From Platycnemis pennipes (lineage: Eukaryota > Arthropoda > Insecta > Odonata > Platycnemididae): a DNA stretch of 64,000 nt. The notes below the pieces were generated by a model. The model was not told where the DNA came from and ran no database searches. It saw nothing but the letters and a program-made list of their open reading frames with translations. The translations under genes and the position numbers were made by a program. Numbering within the stretch: position 1 is the stretch's first letter; the number at the start of each line of letters is the position of its first letter. The stretch is from contig OW121857.1 in the NCBI GenBank assembly GCA_933228895.1, positions 3,162,001 through 3,226,000 on the forward strand, given 5' to 3'. Shown here piece by piece: positions 22,126 through 33,150 of the stretch.

Positions 22126-24179
22126 TAGGGATGGGCAAAAATAACCGGTTATATTCATAACCGGTTTTTTTCCTTAGGTTAACCTGTTAAAAACCGGTTA
22201 TTTTTTAGCGCCGGTTAACCTGAGTACTCGGTTATTTTTTGGCATAACCGAAAAATAACCGGAGAGAAATAACAAAATGAAAATTGCTGCTGCCTGCACT
22301 CTCTCGGGCAACGCTGGCACTACTTGCCGCTGATCGTACGATGCGCCCCTGCCGGCCTCTGCGCTAGTTATAACCTGATACTTTTTGATATAACCGAGAT
22401 CAAATAACCGGTGACACGGTGACACCGGTGACTAGCCAGAGTGAAATAACCGGAGGCACGAGCACTCGCCACTCACTGGGAACAATCGCACTACTCGCAG
22501 GTGATGTCTAGGTTTTTTTCTGCACAGGTCATCGTGAGTGGAACGAGTACTCGGTTGTTTTACAGTAATACCAAAATGTAACCGGAACAATAATGCACAG
22601 CGGTAAATGCTGCTATCAGAATGCTACCCACAATAATAAAGGGCATGAAGTTCCTGAAATATTTAGTAGATAGCAAAAAGGAAGTTGGAAGAACTGGAGC
22701 TCAATTTCTGTATTCTTAATAATATTCACTCAATTTGAAGAATGAAGTGGAGGCAATGAAAGTGTGTAACGCTTCGCAATAAGAACATTCATGCACATCC
22801 CCCTCTCTATATTACCCATCGTGCCCTCAAAATAGTCACAGATCAATTAATGTATCAACCATACATAAAGTTTTCTTTTAGGATATTGGCCGTGAATTAA
22901 TGCTATCAAATTGTCACGTGTTACAGGGATAATATTTGTTTTCTCTTTTAAAAGAACTGGCTGAATTTTACTGCACTCTGGAGTTGATGTTTGGGGACTG
23001 TGAAGACTTAGTGTGATTGCAGCAATTCGACCTCTATTTCCATTTAATCTTATGAATTTTTACACCCTGAAAATTGCTTGACCTACCTGGGTTATTTATT
23101 TATAATTACTGAAATTATTAATGAAATAAACCTCTGGCAAGGATATACTTGGTATACTTGTAGTGCCTCCATCGACGCCTCGACCATCCATGCAGGAACC
23201 CTGACTGTCACCTTGGACCCATTCCCGTGCCCCGCATTTTTCGTGTGTGACCCAGAAGGGGACCACACATCTGGAGCGTCCCGTGTATATGATCATTGTC
23301 TGGGCCGTCCCACGACCCCTCTCAAACCTTTCATCACTAGGAGCACGTGGGGCAGGACCAAGAGAGAAAAGATGATGTAGGTACTCATGAGGGTCCGACG
23401 TCGCCTACCGCACGAAGCACACACACCGCTCTCCGCAGAGCATCGTCGTATCCCTTTTTCTCGTAATATAATCAAGTTCACTTCCTTTGCGTGTTTTTAC
23501 TTTCCACCTGCCAACCAGTTCCTTTACGCGAGAAGACGCCCAAAACCGTTCGTACTGCCATATGGCAGGAAGCTCATCAAACTATTGAAATAAAAATTAC
23601 AAGGGCAAGAATAAGTTACATGTTGATAGTGCATTCGATGCACGCTTCTGTAATTTCTTCACATTAATCCAATTTCCAGACCAAAAATATTCACGATAAC
23701 GTACATAGTTTGGAGGAACATACATTCCATGTTCCATGTATTCACATTCGAGAGGCGAATTCATTCACTATCACAGTCCCTGATTCCAAAAACATTTAAT
23801 AATAAACCTCGGAATATTTCCACGAAAAGAGCTTTTTTTCCTTCTTAGGTAATATTTCCTTCATTATATAGCAATGGTATGACATAGTTTGGGAAAAAAA
23901 TCAGGCCATATAAATTGTGAAAGATTAGGATGCAAGTACTATGCCCTTGTAGATGACACAGTACGTTAACAACAATAACGATGCTGGATTAAAAGCACCA
24001 CCAGTTCACTCACAACATAATATTAGTATACCACATCTGATAGAATACCTATAAGCATCCGATACTACCTTCAAGTAAAATGACAAAGGTTTCAAAACCG
24101 AGTACTTGATTCACTGATAATAATCGGTCATAACTATTAAAACCTAACGCAGCAACATCAGGCAGCTCCGAGTACTCAA

Positions 24180-24680
24180 CGCCACTCAACACTACTCACA
24201 TAACCGAAAAATAACCTGAACGAAAAGGTTTTTATGCGCAGGAGTCAACAGAGTGCTCGGTTATTTCCTGGTATAATCGAAGAATAACCTGCTGGTGAAA
24301 TAACCTGCTCAGGTTTTTCTGCGCTGAGTACTCGGTTATTTCCCACTCATCGCCTCTCAACACTACTCACATAACCTGAACGAACAGGTTTTTATGCGCA
24401 GGAGTCAACTGAGTGCTCGGTTATTTCCTGGTATAACCGAGGAATAACCTGCTGGTGAAATAACCGGCTCAGGTTTTTCTGCGCTGAGTACTCGGTTATT
24501 TCCCACTCATCGCCTCCCAACACTACTCACATAACCTGAACGAACAGGTTTTTATGCGCAGGAGTCAACTGAGTGCTCGGTTATTTCCTGGTATAACCGA
24601 AGAAAAACCTGCTGGTGAAATAACCTGCTCAGGTTTTTCTGCGCTGAGTACTCGGTTATTTCCCAGACGACCACGAAAAA
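24180..24680. repeat. 160-bp tandem repeat, about three copies
   Basis: The landmark CGAA(A/C)AGGTTTTTATGCGCAG recurs at 24221, 24381 and 24541, an exact 160-bp period. Each unit holds AACCTGAACG…CAGGTT and CTCGGTTATTTCC words in opposite orientations. A 151-codon frame (24554-25009) runs through the last unit but is judged a by-product. Confidence 0.8.
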
Positions 24681-24784
24681 ACCTGGGCAAAATAACCGGA
24701 GCACTGCACTCTGTCGGGGAATTTTGGTACTCCATGCTGCCGATCAGATGCTCGCATGAAATGGGATGCACGAAGTTCAAAAGT

Positions 24785-25085
24785 ATATTAGATACTTGGG
24801 AATATCCAATAGTAAAACTCACTTCGTACTTTCCCACATGTTTATTGATGGTACGACGCGTTTCACCGCCTTGCGGCATCGCCAGACACATACCTGGTCA
24901 TGTACATGGTCAGGCACATACCAGGCACATATGGTCAGGCACATACCTGACCATGGTCATCGTCAGGTGCATATATACGTATGCACCTGACGATGCCGCA
25001 GGGCGGTGAAACGCGTCGTATCATCAGTAAACCTTCGGACAAGTACGAAGTGCATTTTACTATAGATATTTGTAACTTCTACGAA
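24785..25085. repeat. Palindromic MITE-like element nested in the hAT-type element
   Basis: GTACGACGCGTTTCACCGCC and TTGCGGCATCG (24851-24881) pair with the reverse complement at 24991-25020. The similarity continues outward (CACTTCGTACTT about 24820 against AAGTACGAAGTG about 25043) and inward (CGTCAGGTGCATA against ATGCACCTGACG, 24961-24992). The centre carries short direct repeats of CATGGTCAGGCACATAC. It is a long imperfect hairpin of MITE type. Confidence 0.65.
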
Positions 25086-25438
25086 GTGAAGCCTCAAACA
25101 GTCAATTGCATATATTTATGGAAGGGACCTTGATTAAAGATTTGGAGTACATGATGCATATCTTCTGTGTGTTAAATAGCTGCTCGATTTTATGTAATAA
25201 AAGTACGTCATTACCATGAATATGGTTATTACAATGTTTATTATATTAGTTGGAATACCTTTTAGCATATAAATCGTTCAATATGTTCATTCGAGAGATA
25301 TGCAATATGCAATACTCAGGTTATATAACCTGATAAAAACCGGTTTTTTTCTTCAGGTTTTAATACTCGAGTACTCTACTCACTGAAAATAACCGGTTAA
25401 CCTAACACCGGTTTTTTTCTCATAACCGCCCATCCCTA

Positions 25439-25446
25439 ACTGTAAT
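25439..25446. repeat. Target-site duplication ACTGTAAT (right)
   Basis: Exact 8-bp match to 22118-22125. Confidence 0.85.
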
Positions 25447-26430
25447 TTCGATCTTCATTTATTTTAAAATTCCCCCCCGTTTCCACATGTACGCGTGTAC
25501 CAGCCTGGTAGGTGGGGTAGAGTGAGCATAAGGACTGCGCAGTAGCCGAAAGAGAAGGACAGAATTGAAACCACGTGACTTCGGGGAAATCTGCGGGAAG
25601 TTTGAACGCGCACCTCAAAGCGACCCGCTGCGCATCCAGACTTTGAAATATTCGTCGATTCAGTGGAAATAAGCTAGGCTTAAATCTTTATTTTATTTCG
25701 TTAGTTAAAATATTGAAGTCCGGCGAGTTATAAATACAGCTATAAAATTAACAGACCAGCTTTTTGCTGTACTCAACTAGATTCGATACAGATAAAGCTC
25801 ACAGCAGCGGTAAGATAAAAAAACTGGAGTTTTCTTTTTATGTCGATTACACAGTAAAATATTATTTTGTTGATCGACAATCGTCCTGAAAAAAAGAAAG
25901 TTGGATAATAACCTCGCTGCCGGAATGCATAAAATTCCAAATCAGCTGGGAACGAAACGAAACATGTAAACATGCAACATTGAAATCTTTAAAGCAAAAT
26001 ATGCCTAAGAGGTCTTCCGGAAATAATGAACACACCAATTTTGGGAACACAGAAAGCAAGGTAGTTGATTGGGAATAAAGATAAGACCAAATAGATTACA
26101 AAAATGAAATTTACTAACAAGATTAAGTAAATACATGAGTTGGAAGATGAAAACAGTGACACATGAAGCAGAAATATTTAGCTTGCTGCAACAAATGTAA
26201 CAATGAAAAAATCCCTTAGATCAAAAGAAGGAACGCCATTGTCGGAGAAAATAGCACTTTCAGAACCTGGAAGTAAATAACATTGACAAAAAAGTGATTA
26301 CAACTGATAAAAAAATGATTATAATTGACTTCATCAGTATTGAAAGATCCTAGGTAAAAAAAATTCAAATTACACGTAAATGAAAACGTAAATGAGCTCC
26401 CGCAACGATTATAGAATTAACAGTATAACA
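25447..26430. other. Unassigned interval
   Basis: A locally GC-richer, CpG-containing patch at 25470-25630 is followed by AT-rich DNA. No gene with recognisable motifs on either strand. Confidence 0.3.
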
Positions 26431-26479
26431 GGCATTTCATTAACATGGATGTGACAGAAACAGAAAAAATGTGAATGTA

Positions 26480-26750
26480 AAGAAATATACATTGAACAGT
26501 GGCAGTTTCATACAAAAATTGATTACAAATTGCCACTTTGCAAAAGAAAACACAAGCGCACCGCATTTACTATAAAAATGAGTGCCGCAAAACACTCTAC
26601 ACATGAACAATGGAAGTTTCATCAATATAACAGTGTACAAGTGGATTCTTCACAAAAGAAAATGCATGCAGAGTGTAATTACTGCCAACATGAGTATACC
26701 CAACACTCTACATATGATCAATGGCAGTTTCATAAGTACAACAGTATATA
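26480..26750 (+). repeat. Imperfect tandem repeat, about 3 units of roughly 110 bp
   Basis: The block (ACA)TGAACAATGG(A/C)AGTTTCAT followed by (A/C)A(A/G)TA(T/C)AACAGT recurs near 26490, 26602 and 26713. The reading frame at 26530-26751 simply follows the repeats. No function can be assigned. Confidence 0.5.
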
Positions 26751-26947
26751 AATTCTAACTTTAGAAAAGAAATTGGGCCAATCTACAATGGGCGTAAGCC
26801 GTAAGGGCTGTTGTAAGACAAAGGAGCTGTCGTAAGGGAGATGGCCAAGTCCCGTCTCTACGTCTTACGGCAGGCAAAATGTCAGCCAATCATAGCGCCT
26901 CATTACTACTGCCGGTGTCAGTCATGGGTTAACCCTCCCTACCTACC

Positions 26948-27137
26948 TGGGGTCTTTTTTGACCCCAGCTCACAGAAAAAGTTGAATAACTCATTAATGT
27001 TTACAGCTTTATGCATCATATTTTAGGAATTCTCCGATAAAACACTTTTGTATCGACTCCATTTTTCATTTTTAAAATATTTCTGACAATAAGCCTTAAA
27101 AAAAATAATTTCTTGCTTGGGGTCAAGTTTGACCCCA
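26948..27137. repeat. Paired TGGGGTC/GACCCCA subterminal palindromes
   Basis: Two 20-bp hairpin modules at 26948-26967 and 27118-27137 share 7-bp stems and differ only in their 6-bp loops. A third copy is at 29291-29310 by the right end. Their asymmetric placement (two left, one right) is like the internal inverted repeats needed for piggyBac transposition, which is known for the family. That they bind the transposase here is inference. Confidence 0.6.
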
Positions 27138-27589
27138 GGTAGGGTATGTGGAACTAAAATATACCCGATCGTATTTTAGTACAAGGAGATGAATTTACAT
27201 TTTCCTTTATAAATAATTGAATAAATAATAGCTTTTGTCATGACTTTGTCATAAAAGGAAAGAATATTAGCATTTTATGTGATAAAATGAGTAATGCACT
27301 GAGTGTTAAAATTATTAGAAGAGAAGAAATTGTTGAGCTATGGATGTATTTCTCTCGCATGTGACACCAAGATAGATATTCCGGTAATATACACAGTCGT
27401 ATCAACGTTACAACTTAGTGAATCAAATAGAGGCTTAGCTATTCAATTGCAAAATCTATTAAATGTCAGCAGTTTCCAAATGGGTGAACTTGGAGACTAA
27501 CGCATAATAAGTCGATCACATTCACCTCACCCCATCACATAACAGAAGCTGAATACTGCTAAGTGATTGCTAGCGTACTATGATTTCAA

Positions 27590-27995
27590 CTTGCTCTGCA
27601 GCCTCTAATCCAACTATTATCTGCGGACAGAGGATTCGTCGTCAACAGTGTGTTTTCTTTGTAATCAGCAACAGTCAACGTTTTTTGACTTCGTAATTTT
27701 TGTCCTCTGTAATGAGCTTAGCTGATATAGAGAGAATTAGTAACTTGTGGTTGCTCCTCCGACGATTTTTGAAGCCATCATTGCTCTCCAACTTCTAATC
27801 TAACTGTTATCTTCGCAGAGCTCATCAACAGAGTCATCAATGCTGTGCTTTCTTTGTAATCAACAATAAGTCAGAAATAGTAGTCACTGTTTTCTCCACT
27901 TGTATTTTGACTTCGTAGTATTTGACCTCTGATACGAGCTAGGCTTTTACGCTGAGAATCGTCACTCGTGGTCACTCCTCCTACGACTGTAGAAG
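27590..27995. repeat. Duplicated block of about 200 bp inside the piggyBac element
   Basis: Landmarks CTCTAATCCAACTATTATCT, TTTCTTTGTAATCAGCAACA, TTGACTTCGTA and TGTGGTTGCTCCTCC(G)ACGA at 27600-27770 recur in order, slightly diverged, at 27795-27990. No coding role was seen. Confidence 0.5.
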
Positions 27996-28083
27996 TCACA
28001 TCTTTCCTCACTCAAGCGTACATCCCGCACTGGGGATCCCAATGGGGAATCATTGGCGGTCATACAAGAACAATAACTGATTA

Positions 28084-28920
28084 TGGCAGCCTTTAGAGTC
28101 AAATTAGCTCCTGGATACAGCGAGAACGAAGCCGTTAACGATTTATTAGAATCGAAAGATTAACGATGAAGAAAACATTCAAAATGAGAGTGATGGAAGT
28201 AAAGCAGAGGCAGGCAACAGGGAGGTGGAAATAAGGGACCAGGAGGAAGACGAGCTTCATGAGGAAATCCTAGGTGTATGTATCAAAGAAGACGATCCAC
28301 GGGGAGTGAGGAAGGAAAAATAAAATGGGATGCTATAGAACCAAAGTCGACTGGAAAAAATATTATCCAGGAATATCATCAAGTAGGACGCCGGTTTTTA
28401 TGGTCTGCTAAACATAAGGCTTTTGAAATTTGTTGCCCTGAAAAGAATAAACGGGAAGTGATTTTGTATTACAACTCTGCAACATTCGGTGTGCATACTG
28501 TAGATCAAATTATTCTGTAAAAACAGGGACTAGAAAATGGCCATTGGCTATTTTTTTTGTTATCGTAGATCTTGCAGGTATATATGCATACCACATGTAT
28601 TCCAGAAAATACCCCTCTTTCCGCGGAAAAAAATTCTAGGCTGCGATTCCTTTTAGAATCAGCAAAAGAAATGTTAGCACCTGAAAATCATCGCTGAGTA
28701 GGAAAAACTGGATGCCAAAAAAATAGATTTCGGACTGCGATCGAAATTGCTGGGATTGGCGGTATTCTGCTAGTAAATGACAGAGAAATTGTGTCCAGAA
28801 AATGGGTGGCAGATGTTCCATTTGCCCTCGTAAGAGAGACAAACAACCAATGATCTTTCTAATGCTTGCAACAGATACGTGTAAGGTGATCATGTTCAAC
28901 AAAGAAGCGTCTGCAATGTG
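28084..28920 (+). pseudogene. piggyBac transposase, internally deleted
   Basis: An ATG at 28084 opens MAAFRVKLAPGYSENEAVND. After a stop and frame changes the acidic N-terminal region and KIKWDAIEPKSTGKNIIQEY follow (to about 28375). The sequence then jumps to the C-terminal part: REVILYYNSATFGVHTVDQI at about 28455-28515 and RLRFLLESAKEMLAPENHR at about 28640-28697. The catalytic DDE core between the two halves is missing. In the YN-x5-GV-x-T-x-DQ block, the position where the family normally has the third aspartate holds a histidine. Together with the stops, this makes it certainly inactive. Any mobilisation would need a transposase in trans. Confidence 0.75.
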
Positions 28921-29355
28921 ACATTAGTGAGTGTGTAGATAGAGATTTCAGATTAAAAATTTGGCACAATTCTTTTGAGTCATGAAATTTTGTAATTGGT
29001 CATCAGGTGTTGGCACTATGCTGCAAATGTTTAAATATTTTAAATATTATATTGTATTCAGATATTTAAACTATGTACATAAATACGTATTTAGGTAAAT
29101 TTAATCCTCATTATTCAAGACTATACTATGAGTGCCATCTAAAAAATTATAATATTTTTTTATAAATTATGCAATGCATATTATACTGTGGTATTTTTCT
29201 GTTAATTTATCTGAAATGTATTTAATTAAAATACGAATGAATATGAGTCATTGGAATAATATTATCCCTTAAAATAATTAAAATTCACGATGGGGTCAAA
29301 AAAGACCCCAAGTAGGGGGGACGTGATTTTTTTAGCAACAGGTAGCGAGGGTTAA

Positions 29356-29440
29356 ATTGCTTTGGTGGAAGTTTTTTTGACTTGGAGAAGAACTGCGGAC
29401 ATTTCTGAAATAATCTTTGTTCGTGAACTTGAAAGATGGC
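29356..29440 (-). pseudogene. Jockey/CR1-like LINE ORF2 fragment, part 2
   Basis: The minus-strand text next to the copia left flank reads KLAIFKFTNKDYFRNV-like, in line with the endonuclease-RT linker of Jockey/CR1-like LINEs. It continues from the fragment at 32754-33150 once the copia element and one copy of its GAGTT duplication are removed. Too short and degraded for a firm clade. Confidence 0.35.
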
Positions 29441-29445
29441 GAGTT

Positions 29446-29621
29446 TGTTAAGTATTTCATCTTAAGATATTTAAGTTCTTTTTTTGTTTTTAGTAGGCGA
29501 GTGTGTCGCCACACCTCTAGTATGTTCTTGTACATTTCTTGGTCAGTGCTGAGGTAGTACAATAAATATGTCGTATCTAAAGACACGTGTTGAGTATATA
29601 CTTCTGCAAAGGTTCCCTACA
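29446..29621 (+). repeat. copia 5' LTR (176 bp)
   Basis: Begins TGTTAAGTATTTC and ends GGTTCCCTACA. The start is fixed by the GAGTT duplication just outside and the end by the primer-binding site just inside. Confidence 0.85.
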
Positions 29622-29623
29622 GA

Positions 29624-29637
29624 GGTTATGGGCCCAG
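29624..29637 (+). promoter_or_regulatory. copia primer-binding site (initiator tRNA-Met type)
   Basis: GGTTATGGGCCCAG lies 2 nt downstream of the 5' LTR. It is complementary to the anticodon-arm region of initiator tRNA-Met, as known for copia. Minus-strand DNA synthesis would prime here. Confidence 0.75.
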
Positions 29638-29678
29638 ATTAATTACTAGTTGTTGAAGCTGTAGTTGAGATCAGAAAT

Positions 29679-32608
29679 ATGACGATGTCAGGAATTATAC
29701 AGTTTCCACAGTTGTCAGACGACAATTTTTCGAACTGGAAGTTTCGAGTCCAAGTGTTACTAGAAGAAAAAGGTGTTAAAGACGTATTGAGTGACGATGG
29801 AAAATGTTTTCAAAACCTAACAGAGCCAGAGAAGACAAGTTATCTCGCAAAAGACGCTAAGGCAAGATCGACAATAATTCAGTGCTTAACAGATCGTCAT
29901 TTAGAATACGTGAAAGACTCGAAGTCAGCCAAAGAAATGATGTCGTCGATGTAAAAGGGTATCTTTGAGAGAAAAAGTACATTTTCTAGACTGTATGTTA
30001 GAAGAAAATTGCTCTCGCTTAAGTGCACTATTGAAAACCTGCAAGAACATTTTATGAAATTTGATAGTTTAATACGTGAACTAGAATCAACAGGTACTAT
30101 TATGGAGGACAGTGACAAAGTGTGTCATCTATTGCTAACAATGCCAGGGAAATATGAGGCCGTTATAACAGCATTAGAGACAATGTCATCGTCAATTTCA
30201 CTTGAGTTCGTCAAAGGCAGGCTGTTAGATGCGGAACTAAAATTTACGAATTGTAGGGTTGAACCAGAAAGCAAAATTGACTGTTCATTTGGAGCATTTT
30301 CATCACAAAATAGGGGATGTTTCGAGTGTGGAGATCGGCAGCATTACAAATCCCAGTGTCCCAACTTGAGAGGCCAACGATCTAACTTCCGAGGAAGAAG
30401 GCGAGGGGGTAGAAGATACTTCGGGAAAAATTCAAGAGGAGGTTATTACGGAGGAGTTCATAGTTCAAATCATCCCGTGAGTGCTAACGTGACCACACAA
30501 GATGACGAAATAACCTTCGTCGCTCATAAGGTGGGACTGTCGACTAGTAAATTTGAGACTGATCTGAAATTTCTGCTGGATTCAGGAGCGACCGAGCATC
30601 TAGTACGAGAGGGACTACTTCCGCTCATGGAAAATGTTGAAAATTTATACGTCCCGTACATATTCAAATTGCAAACGGTGAAAAACTTGTATCAGAGAAA
30701 CGAGGTAATTTACGTATGGTAACAAGTGAGGGTTTCACGGTCAATTTGACGGCATTAGTAGTGCAAAACCTATCTCTAAATATTCTCTCGGTAAGAAAAA
30801 TCAGTAATACAGGAAAAAGTGTTGTTTTTCAAAGCAACGGAGCAATGATATATGATCAAAAGGGGTTCAAAATGAAATTCAGTCAGATAGAAAATCTATA
30901 TGTGGCTAATTTCCTTCTGTACAAAGAGGAAAAGTGTGCGATGTTGAAAGTAGAAGACTTATGGCACAAAAGACTTGGTCATATTAATAGAAAGGGTCTT
31001 AAAATGATGAACCTGCCATATAGTAAGGAAGTATGCAGTCCGTGTATGAGAGGAAAAGCAACTAGACTACCATTTAAGCCAGTGCAACGCCCAAGATCTC
31101 GAAGAATTGGTGGACTGCTACACACTGATATAGGAGGACCTGTGAATCCACCAACTGTAAATGGTGAGAAATTCTACCAGACCATTATAGAAGACTTTTC
31201 TCATTTTTGTGTAGTGTTTCTTTTAAGATCCAAATCAGAGGCTTGCCAATATTTAATGAACTTTATAAGGCAGCTAGAGACTGAACAAGGCAAATGTGTG
31301 AGCAAAATAAGATGTGACAATGGAGGCGAGTATTGTTCAAATGAATTGAGAGATTTCTGTAAGCAAAAGGGAATTAAATTACAATACACTCTACATACTC
31401 TCCTCAAATGAATGGTGTTGCAGAAAGGTTAAACCGTTCACTCCAAGACAAAGTTAGAACCATTCTAGCAGAAACAAACCTTCCAAAAATACTATGGGGA
31501 AAAGCAATCAGGTGTGCTGCATATCAACTCAACCGCTCACCAACTAGTGCTCTTAGTGGTCAAATACCAGCAAAAATATATCTTGGCAAAATAGATATTG
31601 AAAAACTGAGAATATTTGGATCCAAGGCATGGGCATATAAGCTACCTAAATGTGGCAAATTAGAAACTCGAGCAATAGAAGTCAGAATGGTTGGTTATCA
31701 TCCAAGTGGTTACAGATTGTGGGATCCTGTGACCAATGAAATAATTAATTCTAGGGATGTGCGCTTTGATGAAAGCAATATATTCTTTATAGACAAAGAT
31801 GAGGAAGATGAAACAACATGTGAAGACAAAGGCATGGATGAAAGTCAACAAAAGGGGCCGCCAGTGGATGCAGAAGTTGAGGATAAGGAAAAGAAAAACC
31901 TGTCTCGAGGAGAAGCAAAAAGACAAGTTTCTAAGCCCAAGAAATTCGAAGACTACGAAGTCTACACCGCTCTCTGTCTATGTGCACATGATCCCAAGAA
32001 TTATGACGAAGCTGTTGAAATGGGACAAGAGTGGCGTGATGCTATCAATAAGGAGTTGGCTGCACATGAGAAGTATAGCACTTGGACACCAGCTGTTATA
32101 CCAGAAGGGAAGACTATAATTGATACTAGATGGGTGTTCAAAACCAACGCTGATGGTACAAAAAAGGCCAGACTTGTCGCCAGGGGATTTCAGGAAGAAG
32201 AGTCATACAATGTGTATGCACCGGTGGCTAGAATGCCCACCTGCTAGCCAAAGCTGTACAAGAGAAGTGGAACATCAAACAGCTTGATGTACCCACAGCA
32301 TTTTCAAATGGAGAGTTAGACGTGGAAGTTTATATTAAACCTCCTCAGGGTGTGCGAACAAATGCCAATGCTTTAAAATTAAATAAAGCATTATATGGTC
32401 TTTGTGAAGCTCCTAAGTGTTGGAACCAATGCTTTCATAATTTTGCAGTATCTAATGGATTTGTTCGTTCCAGCAATGATTTCTGTCTGTATATATAGGA
32501 AAAGATGTTTGGCTTTTGATATTCGTTTATGACATTTTATTAGCAGGGAAATATGAAAAAATTGCTGAGCTACTGAAGAAAGAATTTAATGCCAAAGACT
32601 TAGGGGTG
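29679..32608 (+). pseudogene. copia gag-pol polyprotein, broken
   Basis: An ATG at 29679 starts a copia-type Gag (MTMSGIIQFPQLSDDNFSNW). Later landmarks in order: a CCHC zinc knuckle CFECGDRQHYKSQC (30330), protease LLDSGATEHL (30570), the gag-pre-integrase motif LWHKRLGHI…CSPCMRGKA (30960-31060), integrase HTDIGGP and KIRCDNGGEY with NGVAERLN (31120-31430), then RT DTRWVFKTNADGTKKARLVA (32125) and QLDVPTAFSNGELD (32280). Breaks: TAA at 29952, frame changes near 30717, 31405, 32243 and 32500, a defective catalytic block (VYDILLAG, where copia elements have YVDD), and loss of the rest of RT and RNase H. Certainly dead. Confidence 0.9.
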
Positions 32609-32753
32609 CTTTTGTTTTTATTAGGCGAGTGTGTCGCCACACCTCTAGTATGTTCTTTTACATTTCTTGGTCATTGCTGAGGTAGTAGGTACAATTAAGA
32701 TGTCGTATCTAAAGACACGTGTTGAGTATATACTTCTGCAAAGGTTCCCTACA
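32609..32753 (+). repeat. copia 3' LTR, 5'-truncated
   Basis: Matches 29478-29621. The first roughly 32 bp of the LTR are missing because RT sequence (…AKDLGVL) is joined directly to it. The right end CCCTACA is followed by GAGTT, the target duplication. Confidence 0.85.
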
Positions 32754-33150
32754 GAGTTTAGACGAGCTTATCCTTTAATGATGCCTCATTGAATAACATT
32801 TGGATTGTTTTATCCCGCATTCTAACTAGATCTTTATCGTATAAACCAGTTTCTTGGTTTATTTTGATGATTAGTGATCTTGTAAGTTTTAAATGGCATA
32901 TACTGATCGACACCCACCAATATCGTCCAAAAAGTCAAAAACTCAGTGGCATGGTCAGTTGTAATTCTATAATAAGATGAAAGGCTACACTGAAAGAAAT
33001 AATGTAAATCAAAGATTGTCTTGCTGTTAACCTTCCTGGCCGCTTTATATATAGAAATCAATGGTTAGACAGACAGTGGACTTATAAGTGCATTGAAGCC
33101 CATAATGATCTTTGCTCTGGGTTTATTTGGTCATTTAAGACCAAACAACC
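32754..33150 (-). pseudogene. Jockey/CR1-like LINE ORF2 fragment, part 1
   Basis: On minus, the frame 33061-32834 reads SKTIFDLHYFFQCSL, then TFWTILVGVDQYMPFKTYKI and NKPRNWFIR. The (D)xYMPxKxxK…KPxWF block marks the stretch between the endonuclease and RT domains of Jockey/CR1-like LINEs. In another frame it continues DLVRMRDKTIQMLF toward the copia insertion point. Stops are present. This is the older element into which copia inserted. Confidence 0.45.

Larger units (their letters stand above)
22126..25438. mobile_element. Non-autonomous hAT-type element with AACCGGTT words, 3.3 kb
   Basis: The termini are TAGGGATGGGC (22126) and GCCCATCCCTA (to 25438), exact 11-bp inverted repeats. They are flanked by a perfect 8-bp target duplication, ACTGTAAT (22118-22125 and 25439-25446), diagnostic of hAT insertion. 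AACCGGTTA, AACCTG and CGGTTATTT words are dense near both ends and in the internal tandem array (24180-24680). No transposase frame was recognised, so it must be moved by another element's transposase. It also hosts a nested palindromic element (24785-25085). Confidence 0.85.
26933..29351. mobile_element. piggyBac-superfamily element, 2.4 kb, flanked by TTAA
   Basis: TTAA at 26929-26932 and 29352-29355 flanks ends CCCTCCCTACCT (left) and AGGTAGCGAGGG (right), which are imperfect inverted repeats. Just inside lie short palindromes TGGGGTC-n6-GACCCCA (26948-26967 and 27118-27137 on the left, 29291-29310 on the right). TTAA targets and CCC…GGG ends are the piggyBac signature. The interior carries a broken transposase (28084-28920) and a duplicated roughly 200-bp block (27590-27995). 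The element lies in, or beside, a Jockey/CR1-like LINE remnant that continues at 29356. Confidence 0.85.
29446..32753 (+). mobile_element. Ty1/copia LTR retrotransposon, 3' part deleted
   Basis: The 5' LTR (29446-29621, TGTTAAG…CCCTACA), the gag-pol remnants and a truncated 3' LTR (32609-32753) are flanked by a perfect 5-bp target duplication, GAGTT (29441-29445 and 32754-32758). A primer-binding site GGTTATGGGCCCAG (29624-29637) matches an internal part of initiator tRNA-Met, the classic copia arrangement. Everything from the middle of the RT to about position 33 of the 3' LTR is missing. Over the shared 145 bp the two LTRs show about five substitutions and one 4-nt gap by eye, so this is an older insertion than the gypsy element. 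Confidence 0.9.

Noticed and set aside
24554..25009. 151-codon frame on plus
   Set aside because: It runs through the 160-bp tandem repeat and a palindrome, with an antisense frame of similar length; there are no motifs.
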